From assembly GCF_900112315.1 (NCBI RefSeq), contig NZ_FOLL01000001.1, positions 248,001 through 312,000 on the forward strand: a stretch of DNA of 64,000 nt, written 5' to 3'. The notes beneath the pieces are model-generated. The model was given only the letters and a program-made list of their open reading frames with translations. It did not search any database and was not told where the DNA came from. The DNA comes from Parapedobacter composti. Lineage in GTDB: Bacteria; Bacteroidota; Bacteroidia; Sphingobacteriales; Sphingobacteriaceae. Numbering within the stretch: the stretch's first letter is position 1; each line of letters opens with the position of its first letter. This document shows positions 40,593 through 49,160 of the stretch, piece after piece. The position numbers were made by a program, and so were the translations under genes.

Positions 40593-41669
40593 ATGCAAGT
40601 ATTAGCAGGTGTTATTTTCCACTTCATCGGTGGATTTGCTTCAGGTAGTTTTTATGTGCCTTATAAACGTGTGAAAGGATGGGCTTGGGAAACGTTCTGG
40701 ATAATCGGAGGACTTTTTTCTTGGCTCATTGTGCCACCGTTGGCCGCTTACCTGACCATTCCGGGGTTTGATGAAATTATCAGGAATGCCGATCGCAGCA
40801 CGTTAGGGTATTCCTATCTATTTGGATTGTTGTGGGGTATCGGAGGGTTAACCTATGGACTGGGGGTTCGGTATCTTGGCGTATCATTGGGAAGCAGCAT
40901 CATTTTGGGGCTAACGATGGTATTTGGCTCTTTGGTACCGTCCATATTCTATTATTTCAATGGTAGCGAAGGTAAAGAAACCATTGACTTGTTCTTCACA
41001 ACCGCATCGGGGCTGACCATGTTACTCGGGCTGGTGGTGTGTATATCGGGAATCTGGCTTTGTGGTAAGGCAGGTGTGCTGAAGGAGCGGGAACTTGCAG
41101 GGGCGACCGCTGATGCCAGTGGCAATAAGGACTACCGGTTTGGTTTGGGCTTATTGGTAGGTATAATATCCGGTGTTCTTAGCGCATGTTTCAATTTCGG
41201 ACTGGAAGCGGGTAAGCCGATGGCCAACGTCGCCAATGCACTTTGGAAGGCTGAAAACCCGGGACAAGGTGAGTTTTTGTTCCAGAATAATGTTACCTAT
41301 GTGGTGGTGCTCTGGGGAGGACTTACTACCAATTTCTTATGGTGTATGTTTTTAAATGCCCGTAACCGAACCTTCGGTGACTACGTGAATACGAAAGTTC
41401 CTATTACGCGTAATATCCTGTTCTGCGCACTTGCCGGAACGACCTGGTACATGCAATTTTTCTTTTACGGAATGGGTGAAAGCCGGCTCGGAAATGGCGC
41501 AAGTTCATGGATTCTGCATATGGCATTCATTATTTTAATCGCAAACGCTTGGGGGGTGATATTGAAAGAATGGAAGGGCGTAAGCAAAAAGACATATGCC
41601 ACTATCATCAGCGGTATCGCTGTCATCATCTTATCCATCATCTTGGTGGGTTTGGCTAGGGCGCTTTGA
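40593..41669 (+). CDS. rhaT: L-rhamnose/proton symporter RhaT
   Basis: An inner-membrane L-rhamnose importer. The 358 residues form about ten hydrophobic segments, with the family N-terminus IFHFIGGFASGSFYVPYKRVKGW and internal GLTYGLGVRYLGVSLGSS. Start ATG 40593 has no clear ribosome-binding site. It leads the rhamnose operon, 44 bases before the aldolase/dehydrogenase gene. Confidence 0.93.
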   Translation: MQVLAGVIFHFIGGFASGSFYVPYKRVKGWAWETFWIIGGLFSWLIVPPLAAYLTIPGFDEIIRNADRSTLGYSYLFGLLWGIGGLTYGLGVRYLGVSLGSSIILGLTMVFGSLVPSIFYYFNGSEGKETIDLFFTTASGLTMLLGLVVCISGIWLCGKAGVLKERELAGATADASGNKDYRFGLGLLVGIISGVLSACFNFGLEAGKPMANVANALWKAENPGQGEFLFQNNVTYVVVLWGGLTTNFLWCMFLNARNRTFGDYVNTKVPITRNILFCALAGTTWYMQFFFYGMGESRLGNGASSWILHMAFIILIANAWGVILKEWKGVSKKTYATIISGIAVIILSIILVGLARAL

Positions 41670-41713
41670 TGAGGATATGGGTTTAATCATAACATATAAA
41701 AATCAAAATAAAA

Positions 41714-43840
41714 ATGGCTGAGATTATTGGAAAAGCATCTTTTAAGCATGTGAGTTATCTGTGGGATGAAGCTAAAGCTGCCGAACTGGAAGGCGATGAG
41801 GTTGCATTGTTGCTCTATCGTTCCAATTTATTGGGTGCAGATTTGCGCCTTACCAACTACGGGGGGGGGAACACGTCGTGCAAAGCCATCGCAAAAGATC
41901 CGCTAACAGGGCAAAATACCGAAGTAATGTGGATTAAAGGTTCCGGCGGCGACATCGGTACGTTGACCCGGAGCGGTCTGGCAGCATTGTATGTTGACCG
42001 TTTACGGAGCCTTGAACACATATATAAAGGCATCGAACATGAAGATGAGATGGTGGAGCTATTTAACCACTGCATCTATGATCTGAATTCCAAAGCGCCT
42101 TCCATTGATACGCCCTTGCACGGCTTTTTGCCGTTTAAGCACATCGATCACCTACACCCGGATGCGGCGATAGCTATCGCCGCGGCAAAGGATGGCAAAC
42201 GCATCACTCAAGAGCTGTTCGGAGGTGAAATCGGCTGGGTCGAGTGGCAGCGACCAGGATTTGACCTTGGTCTTAAATTACGGAAGTGCCTGGATGAAAA
42301 TCCAGGCATCCGGGGTATTATGCTGGGATCGCACGGATTGTTTACGTGGGGCGACACAGCCTATGAGAGCTATGTTAATACGCTCACCGTTATCGAGCGT
42401 TGTGCAGAATACCTCGAAGCGAATTATGGTAAGCGGCGCCCCGTATTCGGTGGGCAGAGAATGACCGCCCTTCCGGCTGAAGACCGAAGAAAACAGGCCG
42501 CTGCTTTGGCACCGGTGCTACGCGGTTTCTGCTCGTCGCAACGCCACATGGTAGGGCATTTTTCTGATGATGAGCGGGTGTTGGAGTTTATCAATTCAAA
42601 CGATTTGGATCGCTTGGCGCCGATGGGAACAAGTTGTCCCGACCATTTTCTGCGAACCAAAATCAGTCCGCTGGTCCTTGACATCGCGCCGGATGCCGAT
42701 TTAACGGATTTGGAGACACTGAAAGCTTCGTTGACTCCGGCTTTTGAGGCTTACCGGGCAATGTATAAGGACTATTATAACGCCTGCAAACATCCCAATA
42801 GTCCGGCCATGCGCGATCCGAACCCGGTGATTATCCTTTATCCCGGTGTAGGACTATTCTCCTTTTCCAAGGATAAGCAAACAGCGCGGGTGGCTGCCGA
42901 ATTCTACATCAATGCCATTAATGTGATGAAGGGTGCCGAGGCCATATCGGAATACACATCGTTACCACGGCAAGAAGCGTTTGATATTGAATATTGGCTG
43001 TTGGAAGAAGCGAAGTTGCAGCGTATGCCCAAGCCCAAACCACTTTCAGGAAAAATTGCCCTGGTTACCGGCAGTGCTGGAGGGATCGGAAAGGCCATTG
43101 CCAAGAAGTTGGTTCAGGAAGGGGCGGTGGTTCTCCTCAACGACCTGAATGGTGACCGGTTGGAAGGGGCGGCCGGTGACTTCCATCAAGCATTTGGAAA
43201 GGATGCTTATGCGACCGCTCGGCTGGATGTTACCGATGCCCGCCAAATCCAACAGGCATTTGATACGGCCGCACTGGCATTCGGAGGTGTAGATATTGTG
43301 GTGAACAATGCGGGACTTTCCATTTCCAAGTCAATTGAAGACCACACGGAAAAGGATTGGAACTTGCTGTATGACGTATTGGTAAAGGGACAGTTTTTTG
43401 TAACCCAAGCTGCCGTTACCGTGCTGAAAAAACAAGCCATTGGAGGCGATATTGTAAACATTGTAAGTAAAAATGCGTTGGTAAGCGGCCCCAACAATGC
43501 TGGCTATGGCTCGGCCAAGGCTGCGCAGTTGCACCTGAGCCGGTTAAACGCCGCGGAGTTAGGAGCTGATAAAATCCGGGTTAATGTGGTAAACCCCGAT
43601 GCCGTCATCAGCGACAGCAATATTTGGTCTGGGGGCTGGGCTGAAGGGCGGGCCAAGGCTTATGGCATCACGGTAGAAGAGCTACCGGCCTATTACGCCA
43701 AACGTACTTTGCTCAATGAGGTCATCCTTCCGGAAGACATTGCTAATGCCTGTTTCGCACTCGTGGGAGGTTTGATGAACAAGTCTACTGGCAACGTCCT
43801 GAATGTAGACGGCGGGGTAGCCATGGCATTCGTACGTTAA
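41714..43840 (+). CDS. rhaEW: Bifunctional rhamnulose-1-phosphate aldolase / L-lactaldehyde dehydrogenase
   Basis: A 708-residue fusion. Residues about 1-435 are a class II aldolase: HGFLPFKHIDHLHPDA and LGSHGLFTWG give the zinc histidines. Residues about 450-708 are a short-chain dehydrogenase with ALVTGSAGGIGKAIA and the catalytic YGSAK near residue 596. The aldolase splits rhamnulose 1-phosphate to DHAP and L-lactaldehyde, which the second domain is expected to oxidise to L-lactate. An L-lactate oxidising flavoprotein three genes on supports oxidation, not reduction. Confidence 0.9.
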   Translation: MAEIIGKASFKHVSYLWDEAKAAELEGDEVALLLYRSNLLGADLRLTNYGGGNTSCKAIAKDPLTGQNTEVMWIKGSGGDIGTLTRSGLAALYVDRLRSLEHIYKGIEHEDEMVELFNHCIYDLNSKAPSIDTPLHGFLPFKHIDHLHPDAAIAIAAAKDGKRITQELFGGEIGWVEWQRPGFDLGLKLRKCLDENPGIRGIMLGSHGLFTWGDTAYESYVNTLTVIERCAEYLEANYGKRRPVFGGQRMTALPAEDRRKQAAALAPVLRGFCSSQRHMVGHFSDDERVLEFINSNDLDRLAPMGTSCPDHFLRTKISPLVLDIAPDADLTDLETLKASLTPAFEAYRAMYKDYYNACKHPNSPAMRDPNPVIILYPGVGLFSFSKDKQTARVAAEFYINAINVMKGAEAISEYTSLPRQEAFDIEYWLLEEAKLQRMPKPKPLSGKIALVTGSAGGIGKAIAKKLVQEGAVVLLNDLNGDRLEGAAGDFHQAFGKDAYATARLDVTDARQIQQAFDTAALAFGGVDIVVNNAGLSISKSIEDHTEKDWNLLYDVLVKGQFFVTQAAVTVLKKQAIGGDIVNIVSKNALVSGPNNAGYGSAKAAQLHLSRLNAAELGADKIRVNVVNPDAVISDSNIWSGGWAEGRAKAYGITVEELPAYYAKRTLLNEVILPEDIANACFALVGGLMNKSTGNVLNVDGGVAMAFVR

Positions 43841-43906
43841 ATTATGTTTTATTAGCAGAATTGTCAATTTAATATCCCTAACGGTTATTGATTGGCAATT
43901 CTCTGT

Positions 43907-43914
43907 TAGTTTTG
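43907..43914 (+). promoter_or_regulatory. Candidate internal -7 box (TAGTTTTG) before rhaI
   Basis: TAGTTTTG fits TAnnTTTG, 15 bases before the isomerase ATG in the 89-base gap after rhaEW. It suggests a second promoter inside the operon. Confidence 0.35.
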
Positions 43915-43929
43915 ATTAATAGACCTATT

Positions 43930-45204
43930 ATGAACATTGATAAAAATCAGATAGCTGAGCATAATCAGCAGTTAATGGCAGCGCATCAGCGCAGGCTTTC
44001 GCAGGTGATAGACTACCTGCCGAACGCGGTAAACATTGTACAGAAGTTGGTCGATTTCCAAGTTGCGATTCCCAGTTGGGCGTTGGGCACTGGCGGTACG
44101 CGCTTCGGACGTTTTTCAGGCGGGGGCGAACCCCGTAACCTGGAGGAAAAGATTGCCGATATTGGTATTTTGCATGCGCTTAACCGATCCAGCGGAGCGA
44201 TATCATTGCATATCCCTTGGGACATTCCGAAAGACTATGCTGCAATACGAGCGTTGGCTGAAGAGCATGGTTTGGCGTTCGATGCCATGAATTCAAACAC
44301 CTTCCAGGATCAGCCCGATCAGGCGCTCAGCTATAAGTTCGGATCCATGCAGCATGTGGATAAGGCGGTACGCAGGCAGGCTGTTGAGCATAATATTGAG
44401 GTGATTAAACATGGTGTTGAACTGGGGTCTAAATCGCTGACGGTTTGGCTGGCAGACGGATCGAGCTTTCCCGGTCAACTCAATTTCCGGAAGGCATTCC
44501 AAAACACATTAGAAAGTTTACAGGAAGTGTATGAGGCATTGCCGGACGACTGGAAAATGTTTGTGGAATATAAGGCGTTTGAACCAAATTTTTATTCAAC
44601 TACTGTGGGCGATTGGGGTCAATCATTGCTGTATGCAAGCAAGTTGGGCGAAAAAGCGTATACCCTGGTGGACCTTGGGCACCACTTACCCAACGCCAAT
44701 ATTGAGCAGATCGTCGCGCTTCTGTTAATGGAAGGCAAGCTTGGAGGCTTCCATTTCAATGATTCAAAGTACGGAGATGACGACCTGACCACCGGAAGCA
44801 TCAAACCTTATCAATTGTTCTTGATATTCAGCGAACTTGTGGAAGGCATGGACGCCCGGGGAATGGAACATGCCAAGGATTTAGGGTGGATGATTGATGC
44901 GTCCCATAACCTGAAAGATCCCTTGGAAGACTTGTTGCAATCTGTTGAAGCGATTCTCATTGCCTATGCCCAAGCTCTGTTGGTAGACCGCGCAGCGCTT
45001 CAGCAAGCTCAGGCGGCCAATGATGTGGTGCGTGCCCAAGAAGTGCTTCAGGAAGCCTTCCGTACGGACGTGCGGCCATTGGTTGCCGAAGCCCGGCTAC
45101 GTGCAGGGGCAGCATTGAATCCTATTCAACTGTTTAGGCAGCAAGATATCAGGGGAAAGTTGATTCGTGAACGTGGAACCAAAACGGTGGCAACAGGGTT
45201 GTGA
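43930..45204 (+). CDS. rhaI: L-rhamnose isomerase (RhaI, Pseudomonas stutzeri subtype)
   Basis: It converts L-rhamnose to L-rhamnulose. ATG 43930 (MNIDKNQ) gives 424 residues; the TTG at 43888 adds an unrelated prefix. The TIM-barrel metal site is visible in MFVEYKAFEPNFYST, DLGHHLPNANIEQ and GGFHFNDSKYGDDDL. The sequence is the broad-specificity subtype rather than E. coli RhaA. Its TGA overlaps the kinase ATG as TGATG. Confidence 0.92.
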   Translation: MNIDKNQIAEHNQQLMAAHQRRLSQVIDYLPNAVNIVQKLVDFQVAIPSWALGTGGTRFGRFSGGGEPRNLEEKIADIGILHALNRSSGAISLHIPWDIPKDYAAIRALAEEHGLAFDAMNSNTFQDQPDQALSYKFGSMQHVDKAVRRQAVEHNIEVIKHGVELGSKSLTVWLADGSSFPGQLNFRKAFQNTLESLQEVYEALPDDWKMFVEYKAFEPNFYSTTVGDWGQSLLYASKLGEKAYTLVDLGHHLPNANIEQIVALLLMEGKLGGFHFNDSKYGDDDLTTGSIKPYQLFLIFSELVEGMDARGMEHAKDLGWMIDASHNLKDPLEDLLQSVEAILIAYAQALLVDRAALQQAQAANDVVRAQEVLQEAFRTDVRPLVAEARLRAGAALNPIQLFRQQDIRGKLIRERGTKTVATGL

Positions 45205-46595
45205 TGAGGACACCAGTTATAGCAATATTTGATGTAGGCAAGACCAATAAGAAACTGTTTCTTTTCAATGAACAGTACCAAATAGTCTTTGAGCGTTCGG
45301 CTCGGTTTACCGAAACCATAGATGAAGACGGTGATCCATGTGAAAATCTGGAAAGCCTCCGGCTTTCAGTATTCGATTCGCTGCACGAGGTGTTCCGGAA
45401 GCCGGAGTTTGAGGTAAGGGCCATCAATTTTGCAGCATATGGGGCAAGTTTGGTATACGTGGATGCGGATGGTAAACCACTGGCTCCATTGTACAACTAC
45501 TTAAAGCCCTATCCGGTGAATTTGCAACGCAAGTTTTATGAGTCTTACGGGGGCGAAGAGCAGTTGGCTTACACGACAGCTTCCCCCGTATTGGGTAGTC
45601 TCAATTCGGGGTTACAGCTATACCGGATAAAGTACGAAAAGCCTGCGCTTTTCGAGCGCATCCATTATGCCCTGCATCTGCCGCAATACCTCAGCTTTCT
45701 CATATCGGGCGGCATGTATTCCGATATGACCAGCATCGGCTGCCATACACACCTATGGGACTTTTCGAGAAACGATTATCACGAATGGGTGCGACAAGAA
45801 GGAATTATCGAAAAACTGGCGCCGTTGGCACCTGGAGATGAGGTGTTCCCGGCTTCTTTCCCTGGGAATGGATACGGTGTGGGCGTGGGACTACACGACA
45901 GCTCTGCCGCGTTGATCCCGTACTTGGTGAGTTTCCACGAACCTTTCGTGCTTATCTCAACAGGCACCTGGTGCATTACATTAAATCCCTTTAACCATAC
46001 GCCACTTACCAAGGCCGAACTGGACGCCGATTGCCTCTGCTATATGCACTACAAAGGTGCTCCTGTGAAAGCATCGCGTCTCTTTGCCGGATATGAGCAT
46101 GAGCAACAAGTCAAGCGCATTGCAGCACATTTCGGGCAACCGACCAGCCGCTACAGAAATATGGCTTATAATGCAGGAATAGTGCATAAATTGCGGCAGC
46201 AGACTGAAGGCCCTCAGTCCATTGGAGGCAAAGTGTCGGCCTTTAATCAACGTAATCTTTCAGATTACCAGTCATTTGAAGAAGCGTACCATAGACTGAT
46301 GATGGACCTGGTGGATCTGCAGCAACAATCTACCCGACTCGTCATTAAAGGCTCACAGGTAGGACGTATATTTGTTGATGGCGGTTTTAGCAAAAATGCC
46401 ATTTACATGAACCTGTTGGCCGATGCGTTCCCCGAGATGGAGGTATTCGCAGCCTCCATGGCGCAGGCCACAGCGGTAGGTGCCGCATTGGCTATCCACC
46501 ATGTCTGGAATAAACGGACGCTGCCCAACGACTTGATAGCGCTGCGTTTTTATGCTCACGCACATCAGCAAGAAGGAACAAATAATGAATTCTGA
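45204..46595 (+). CDS. FGGY-family kinase, probable rhamnulokinase
   Basis: It likely phosphorylates L-rhamnulose at O1. ATG 45204 overlaps the rhaI stop by one base, giving 463 residues. The ATP-binding fold has FDVGKTNKKLFLF and, C-terminally, RIFVDGGFSKNAIYMNLL. The family includes fuculo-, rhamnulo- and xylulokinases. The rhamnulose role rests on its position between the isomerase and the lactate enzyme. Confidence 0.88.
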   Translation: MRTPVIAIFDVGKTNKKLFLFNEQYQIVFERSARFTETIDEDGDPCENLESLRLSVFDSLHEVFRKPEFEVRAINFAAYGASLVYVDADGKPLAPLYNYLKPYPVNLQRKFYESYGGEEQLAYTTASPVLGSLNSGLQLYRIKYEKPALFERIHYALHLPQYLSFLISGGMYSDMTSIGCHTHLWDFSRNDYHEWVRQEGIIEKLAPLAPGDEVFPASFPGNGYGVGVGLHDSSAALIPYLVSFHEPFVLISTGTWCITLNPFNHTPLTKAELDADCLCYMHYKGAPVKASRLFAGYEHEQQVKRIAAHFGQPTSRYRNMAYNAGIVHKLRQQTEGPQSIGGKVSAFNQRNLSDYQSFEEAYHRLMMDLVDLQQQSTRLVIKGSQVGRIFVDGGFSKNAIYMNLLADAFPEMEVFAASMAQATAVGAALAIHHVWNKRTLPNDLIALRFYAHAHQQEGTNNEF

Positions 46596-47751
46596 ATTAC
46601 TAAAATACAACCCGCAATACCCCTCCGTGGGAGATTTAAAAAAGAAGGCTAAGCGGCGCATCCCCAAGTTTGCTTTTGACTACCTTGAAGGCGGATGCAA
46701 TGAAGAAATAAACCTGTTGCGCAATGAGGCTGATTTCCGGGATGTCCAATTGATGCCACGGTACCTCAAAAAGCATAATGGGGTGGATATGCGCACGGAA
46801 CTGTTCGGCCATGTCTATGATGCGCCATTTGGTATATCGCCTATCGGGCTGCAGGGGCTGATGTGGCCCAATGCACCGGAGATATTGGCAAAAGCGGCAT
46901 TGAAACACAATATACCGTATACCTTGAGTACGGTGTCTACCAGCAGTATTGAACGCATTGCGGAACTTACCGAGTCGCGGTTTTGGTTTCAGTTGTACCA
47001 TCCTACTGAAAATAAGCTGCGCGACGATATTCTACATAGGCTCGAAGCTGTGCAGTGCCCTGTATTGGTTGTGTTGGTAGACGTGCCTTCCTTCGGGTTG
47101 AGGTATCGTGAAATTAAAGCAGGCCTATCCATGCCGCCCAAGATGAATATCCGTAACTTCCTCCAAGCGGCCATGCGTCCGGCTTGGGCGTTCGAAACGC
47201 TAAGGGTAGGTATACCCGAATTTGCCACATTGAAGCCTTATATGGGCGCCGACATGAATTTGAGCCAATTGGGTAAATTTATGAACGCCACGTTTACAGG
47301 GCGAGTGGATTCCGATAAAGTGAAAGCGATACGCGACCTATGGAAAGGCAAGCTGGTTATCAAAGGTGTTGTATGTGCCGAAGACATGGAAGAAAGCATC
47401 CGTTTAGGTGCAGATGGCATTATCGTCTCTAACCATGGTGGTCGGCAGATCGATGCCGGAGAGTCGACCATCAAGCCCCTGAAAGGACTGGCGGACAGCT
47501 ATGGCGATAAAATTAAAGTGATGATTGATAGTGGTCTGCGATCGGGGCCAGACATCGGACGGGCACTGGCCTGCGGGGCACATTTCACCTTTATGGGGCG
47601 CCCGTTTATGTATGGCGTAGCCGCGTTGGGCCAGCATGGAGGTGATCATACCGTGGCAATGTTTAAAGCACAGTTGAAGCAGGTAATGGAACAAGTGTGT
47701 TGCGAGCGGGTAGGAGACTTTCCCGGCACGTTGATCACGCCAGCCAAATAA
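46585..47751 (+). CDS. FMN-dependent alpha-hydroxy-acid (L-lactate) dehydrogenase
   Basis: ATG 46585 (MNSELLKYN) gives 388 residues and overlaps the kinase by 11 bases. It is a FMN TIM-barrel enzyme: FDYLEGGCNEE near the N-terminus, the catalytic His in IIVSNHGGRQIDAG, and the FMN phosphate site MIDSGLRSGPDIGRALACGA followed by MGRPFMYG. The likely substrate is L-lactate produced by RhaEW, giving pyruvate. Other 2-hydroxy acids are possible from sequence alone. Confidence 0.88.
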   Translation: MNSELLKYNPQYPSVGDLKKKAKRRIPKFAFDYLEGGCNEEINLLRNEADFRDVQLMPRYLKKHNGVDMRTELFGHVYDAPFGISPIGLQGLMWPNAPEILAKAALKHNIPYTLSTVSTSSIERIAELTESRFWFQLYHPTENKLRDDILHRLEAVQCPVLVVLVDVPSFGLRYREIKAGLSMPPKMNIRNFLQAAMRPAWAFETLRVGIPEFATLKPYMGADMNLSQLGKFMNATFTGRVDSDKVKAIRDLWKGKLVIKGVVCAEDMEESIRLGADGIIVSNHGGRQIDAGESTIKPLKGLADSYGDKIKVMIDSGLRSGPDIGRALACGAHFTFMGRPFMYGVAALGQHGGDHTVAMFKAQLKQVMEQVCCERVGDFPGTLITPAK

Positions 47752-47783
47752 CCATTTCTTTATCAACTTTAGGTACCATTGGT

Positions 47784-47791
47784 TATATTTG
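47784..47791 (+). promoter_or_regulatory. Candidate -7 box (TATATTTG) before the second Gfo/Idh gene
   Basis: TATATTTG is an exact -7 box only six bases before ATG 47798, so a leaderless transcript separate from the rhamnose operon is possible. Confidence 0.42.
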
Positions 47792-47797
47792 GCCCCC

Positions 47798-49090
47798 ATG
47801 AGCGATATGCCAAAATGGACCGTTAATCGACGACAGTTTCTTAAAACTTCAGGTATTGGTGCGGCAGCTATGGCCGCGCCGGCATTTCTTTTTTCCAAAC
47901 AACCGGTTTCAAACAGCATCAAGGTGGGCCTGGTTGGCTGCGGGGGGCGCGGCACGGGCGCGGCTGTCCAAGCGTTGCGCGCAGATCCAAATGTAGAGAT
48001 CACTGCATTGGCCGATATCTTTGAAGATCGGCTTTCAGGCGCTTTGCATGCCCTGCAACAAGTGGATGCAAAACGGGTAAAGGTAGACAGCCAGCACCGG
48101 TTCGTTGGCTTTGACAGCTATCAGCAACTTATTGATTCCGGTGTGGATGTTGTATTATTGGCCAGTCCCCCATATTTTCGCCCCATGCATTTAGCTGCGG
48201 CCGTAGAGGCAGGGAAGCACGTGTTTTTTGAAAAGCCCGTAGCGGTAGATATACCGGGAATCAGGCGGGTGCTTGAGGCGGTAAAGGTTTCCAAGGAAAA
48301 AAACATCGCCCTTGTTTCCGGCTTTTGTTTCCGGTATGATTACCGGAAGCGGGCCCTGTTTGAAAAAATCAAACAACGTGCCGTTGGTGAAGTGCTATCG
48401 TTGTCATCATTCCGGTTTGGCGGGGAACTGCCGTTCCAGTCCCGACAGCCCAGCTGGAGCGACTTGGTCTATCGGTTACGTAATTGGCATTACTACAATT
48501 GGCTTTCGGGGGATATCATTGTTGAGCAATCCATCCACAGCCTGGATATGATGCTTTGGGCTATGGGCGGGCGGCTGCCTTATAAAGCGATAGGTACCGG
48601 TGGACGGCAGGTCCGTGTGGACGAAAAATACGGTAATATATATGACCATTTTGCGGTAGAGTTTGAGTTTCAAAACGGTGTCAAGGGATATCATTTTACC
48701 CGTCAGCAACCGGGCTGTACCAACCGAAACAGCGTGGATATCATTGGCTCGGAAGGAACCGCGTCCATAGAAGTAGGCCGTAAGTATGTAATAACTGGGG
48801 CGAAGCCATGGTCGTATGATGGCCCAACAAACAACATGTACCAGACGCAACATAATGAACTTTTTGCATCCATCAAGGCCGGAAAGCCGATTAACGATGG
48901 CCTGTGGGCGGCAAACAGTACCATACTGGCCATCTTAAGCACTATGGCGGGATATAGTGGAAAAGAAATTACCTGGGAACAGGCAATGGCTTCAGACGTG
49001 ACATTCGGCCCCCCATTGGATGCTTTCGATTGGGATACGCAATGGCCGACTCCGGCGGTCGCTACGCCCGGACTTACCAAAGTGCTGTAA
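47798..49090 (+). CDS. Gfo/Idh/MocA family oxidoreductase, Tat-exported
   Basis: A 430-residue NAD(P)-dependent oxidoreductase with a twin-arginine leader (NRRQFLKTSG and an Ala-rich core), implying a periplasmic location. The Rossmann motif is VGLVGCGGRGTG and the catalytic EKP motif FFEKPVAVDIPG. GDIIVEQSIHSLDMMLWAMGG is the downstream family segment. ATG 47798 is preferred to the TTG at 47789. It lies between the lactate enzyme and the GH78 gene, so it probably modifies a sugar liberated from the same glycan. The substrate is unknown. Confidence 0.87.
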   Translation: MSDMPKWTVNRRQFLKTSGIGAAAMAAPAFLFSKQPVSNSIKVGLVGCGGRGTGAAVQALRADPNVEITALADIFEDRLSGALHALQQVDAKRVKVDSQHRFVGFDSYQQLIDSGVDVVLLASPPYFRPMHLAAAVEAGKHVFFEKPVAVDIPGIRRVLEAVKVSKEKNIALVSGFCFRYDYRKRALFEKIKQRAVGEVLSLSSFRFGGELPFQSRQPSWSDLVYRLRNWHYYNWLSGDIIVEQSIHSLDMMLWAMGGRLPYKAIGTGGRQVRVDEKYGNIYDHFAVEFEFQNGVKGYHFTRQQPGCTNRNSVDIIGSEGTASIEVGRKYVITGAKPWSYDGPTNNMYQTQHNELFASIKAGKPINDGLWAANSTILAILSTMAGYSGKEITWEQAMASDVTFGPPLDAFDWDTQWPTPAVATPGLTKVL

Positions 49091-49130
49091 TCACAGGACA
49101 GTGCAGTATGACCGTTCAGCAATAGTAACG

Positions 49131-49138
49131 TATATTTG
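49131..49138 (+). promoter_or_regulatory. Candidate -7 box (TATATTTG) of the first GH78 gene
   Basis: TATATTTG, 22 bases before the ATG and in the 70-base gap after the oxidoreductase. Confidence 0.4.
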
Positions 49139-49160
49139 AGTTATTTAAACCGTTGAAATT

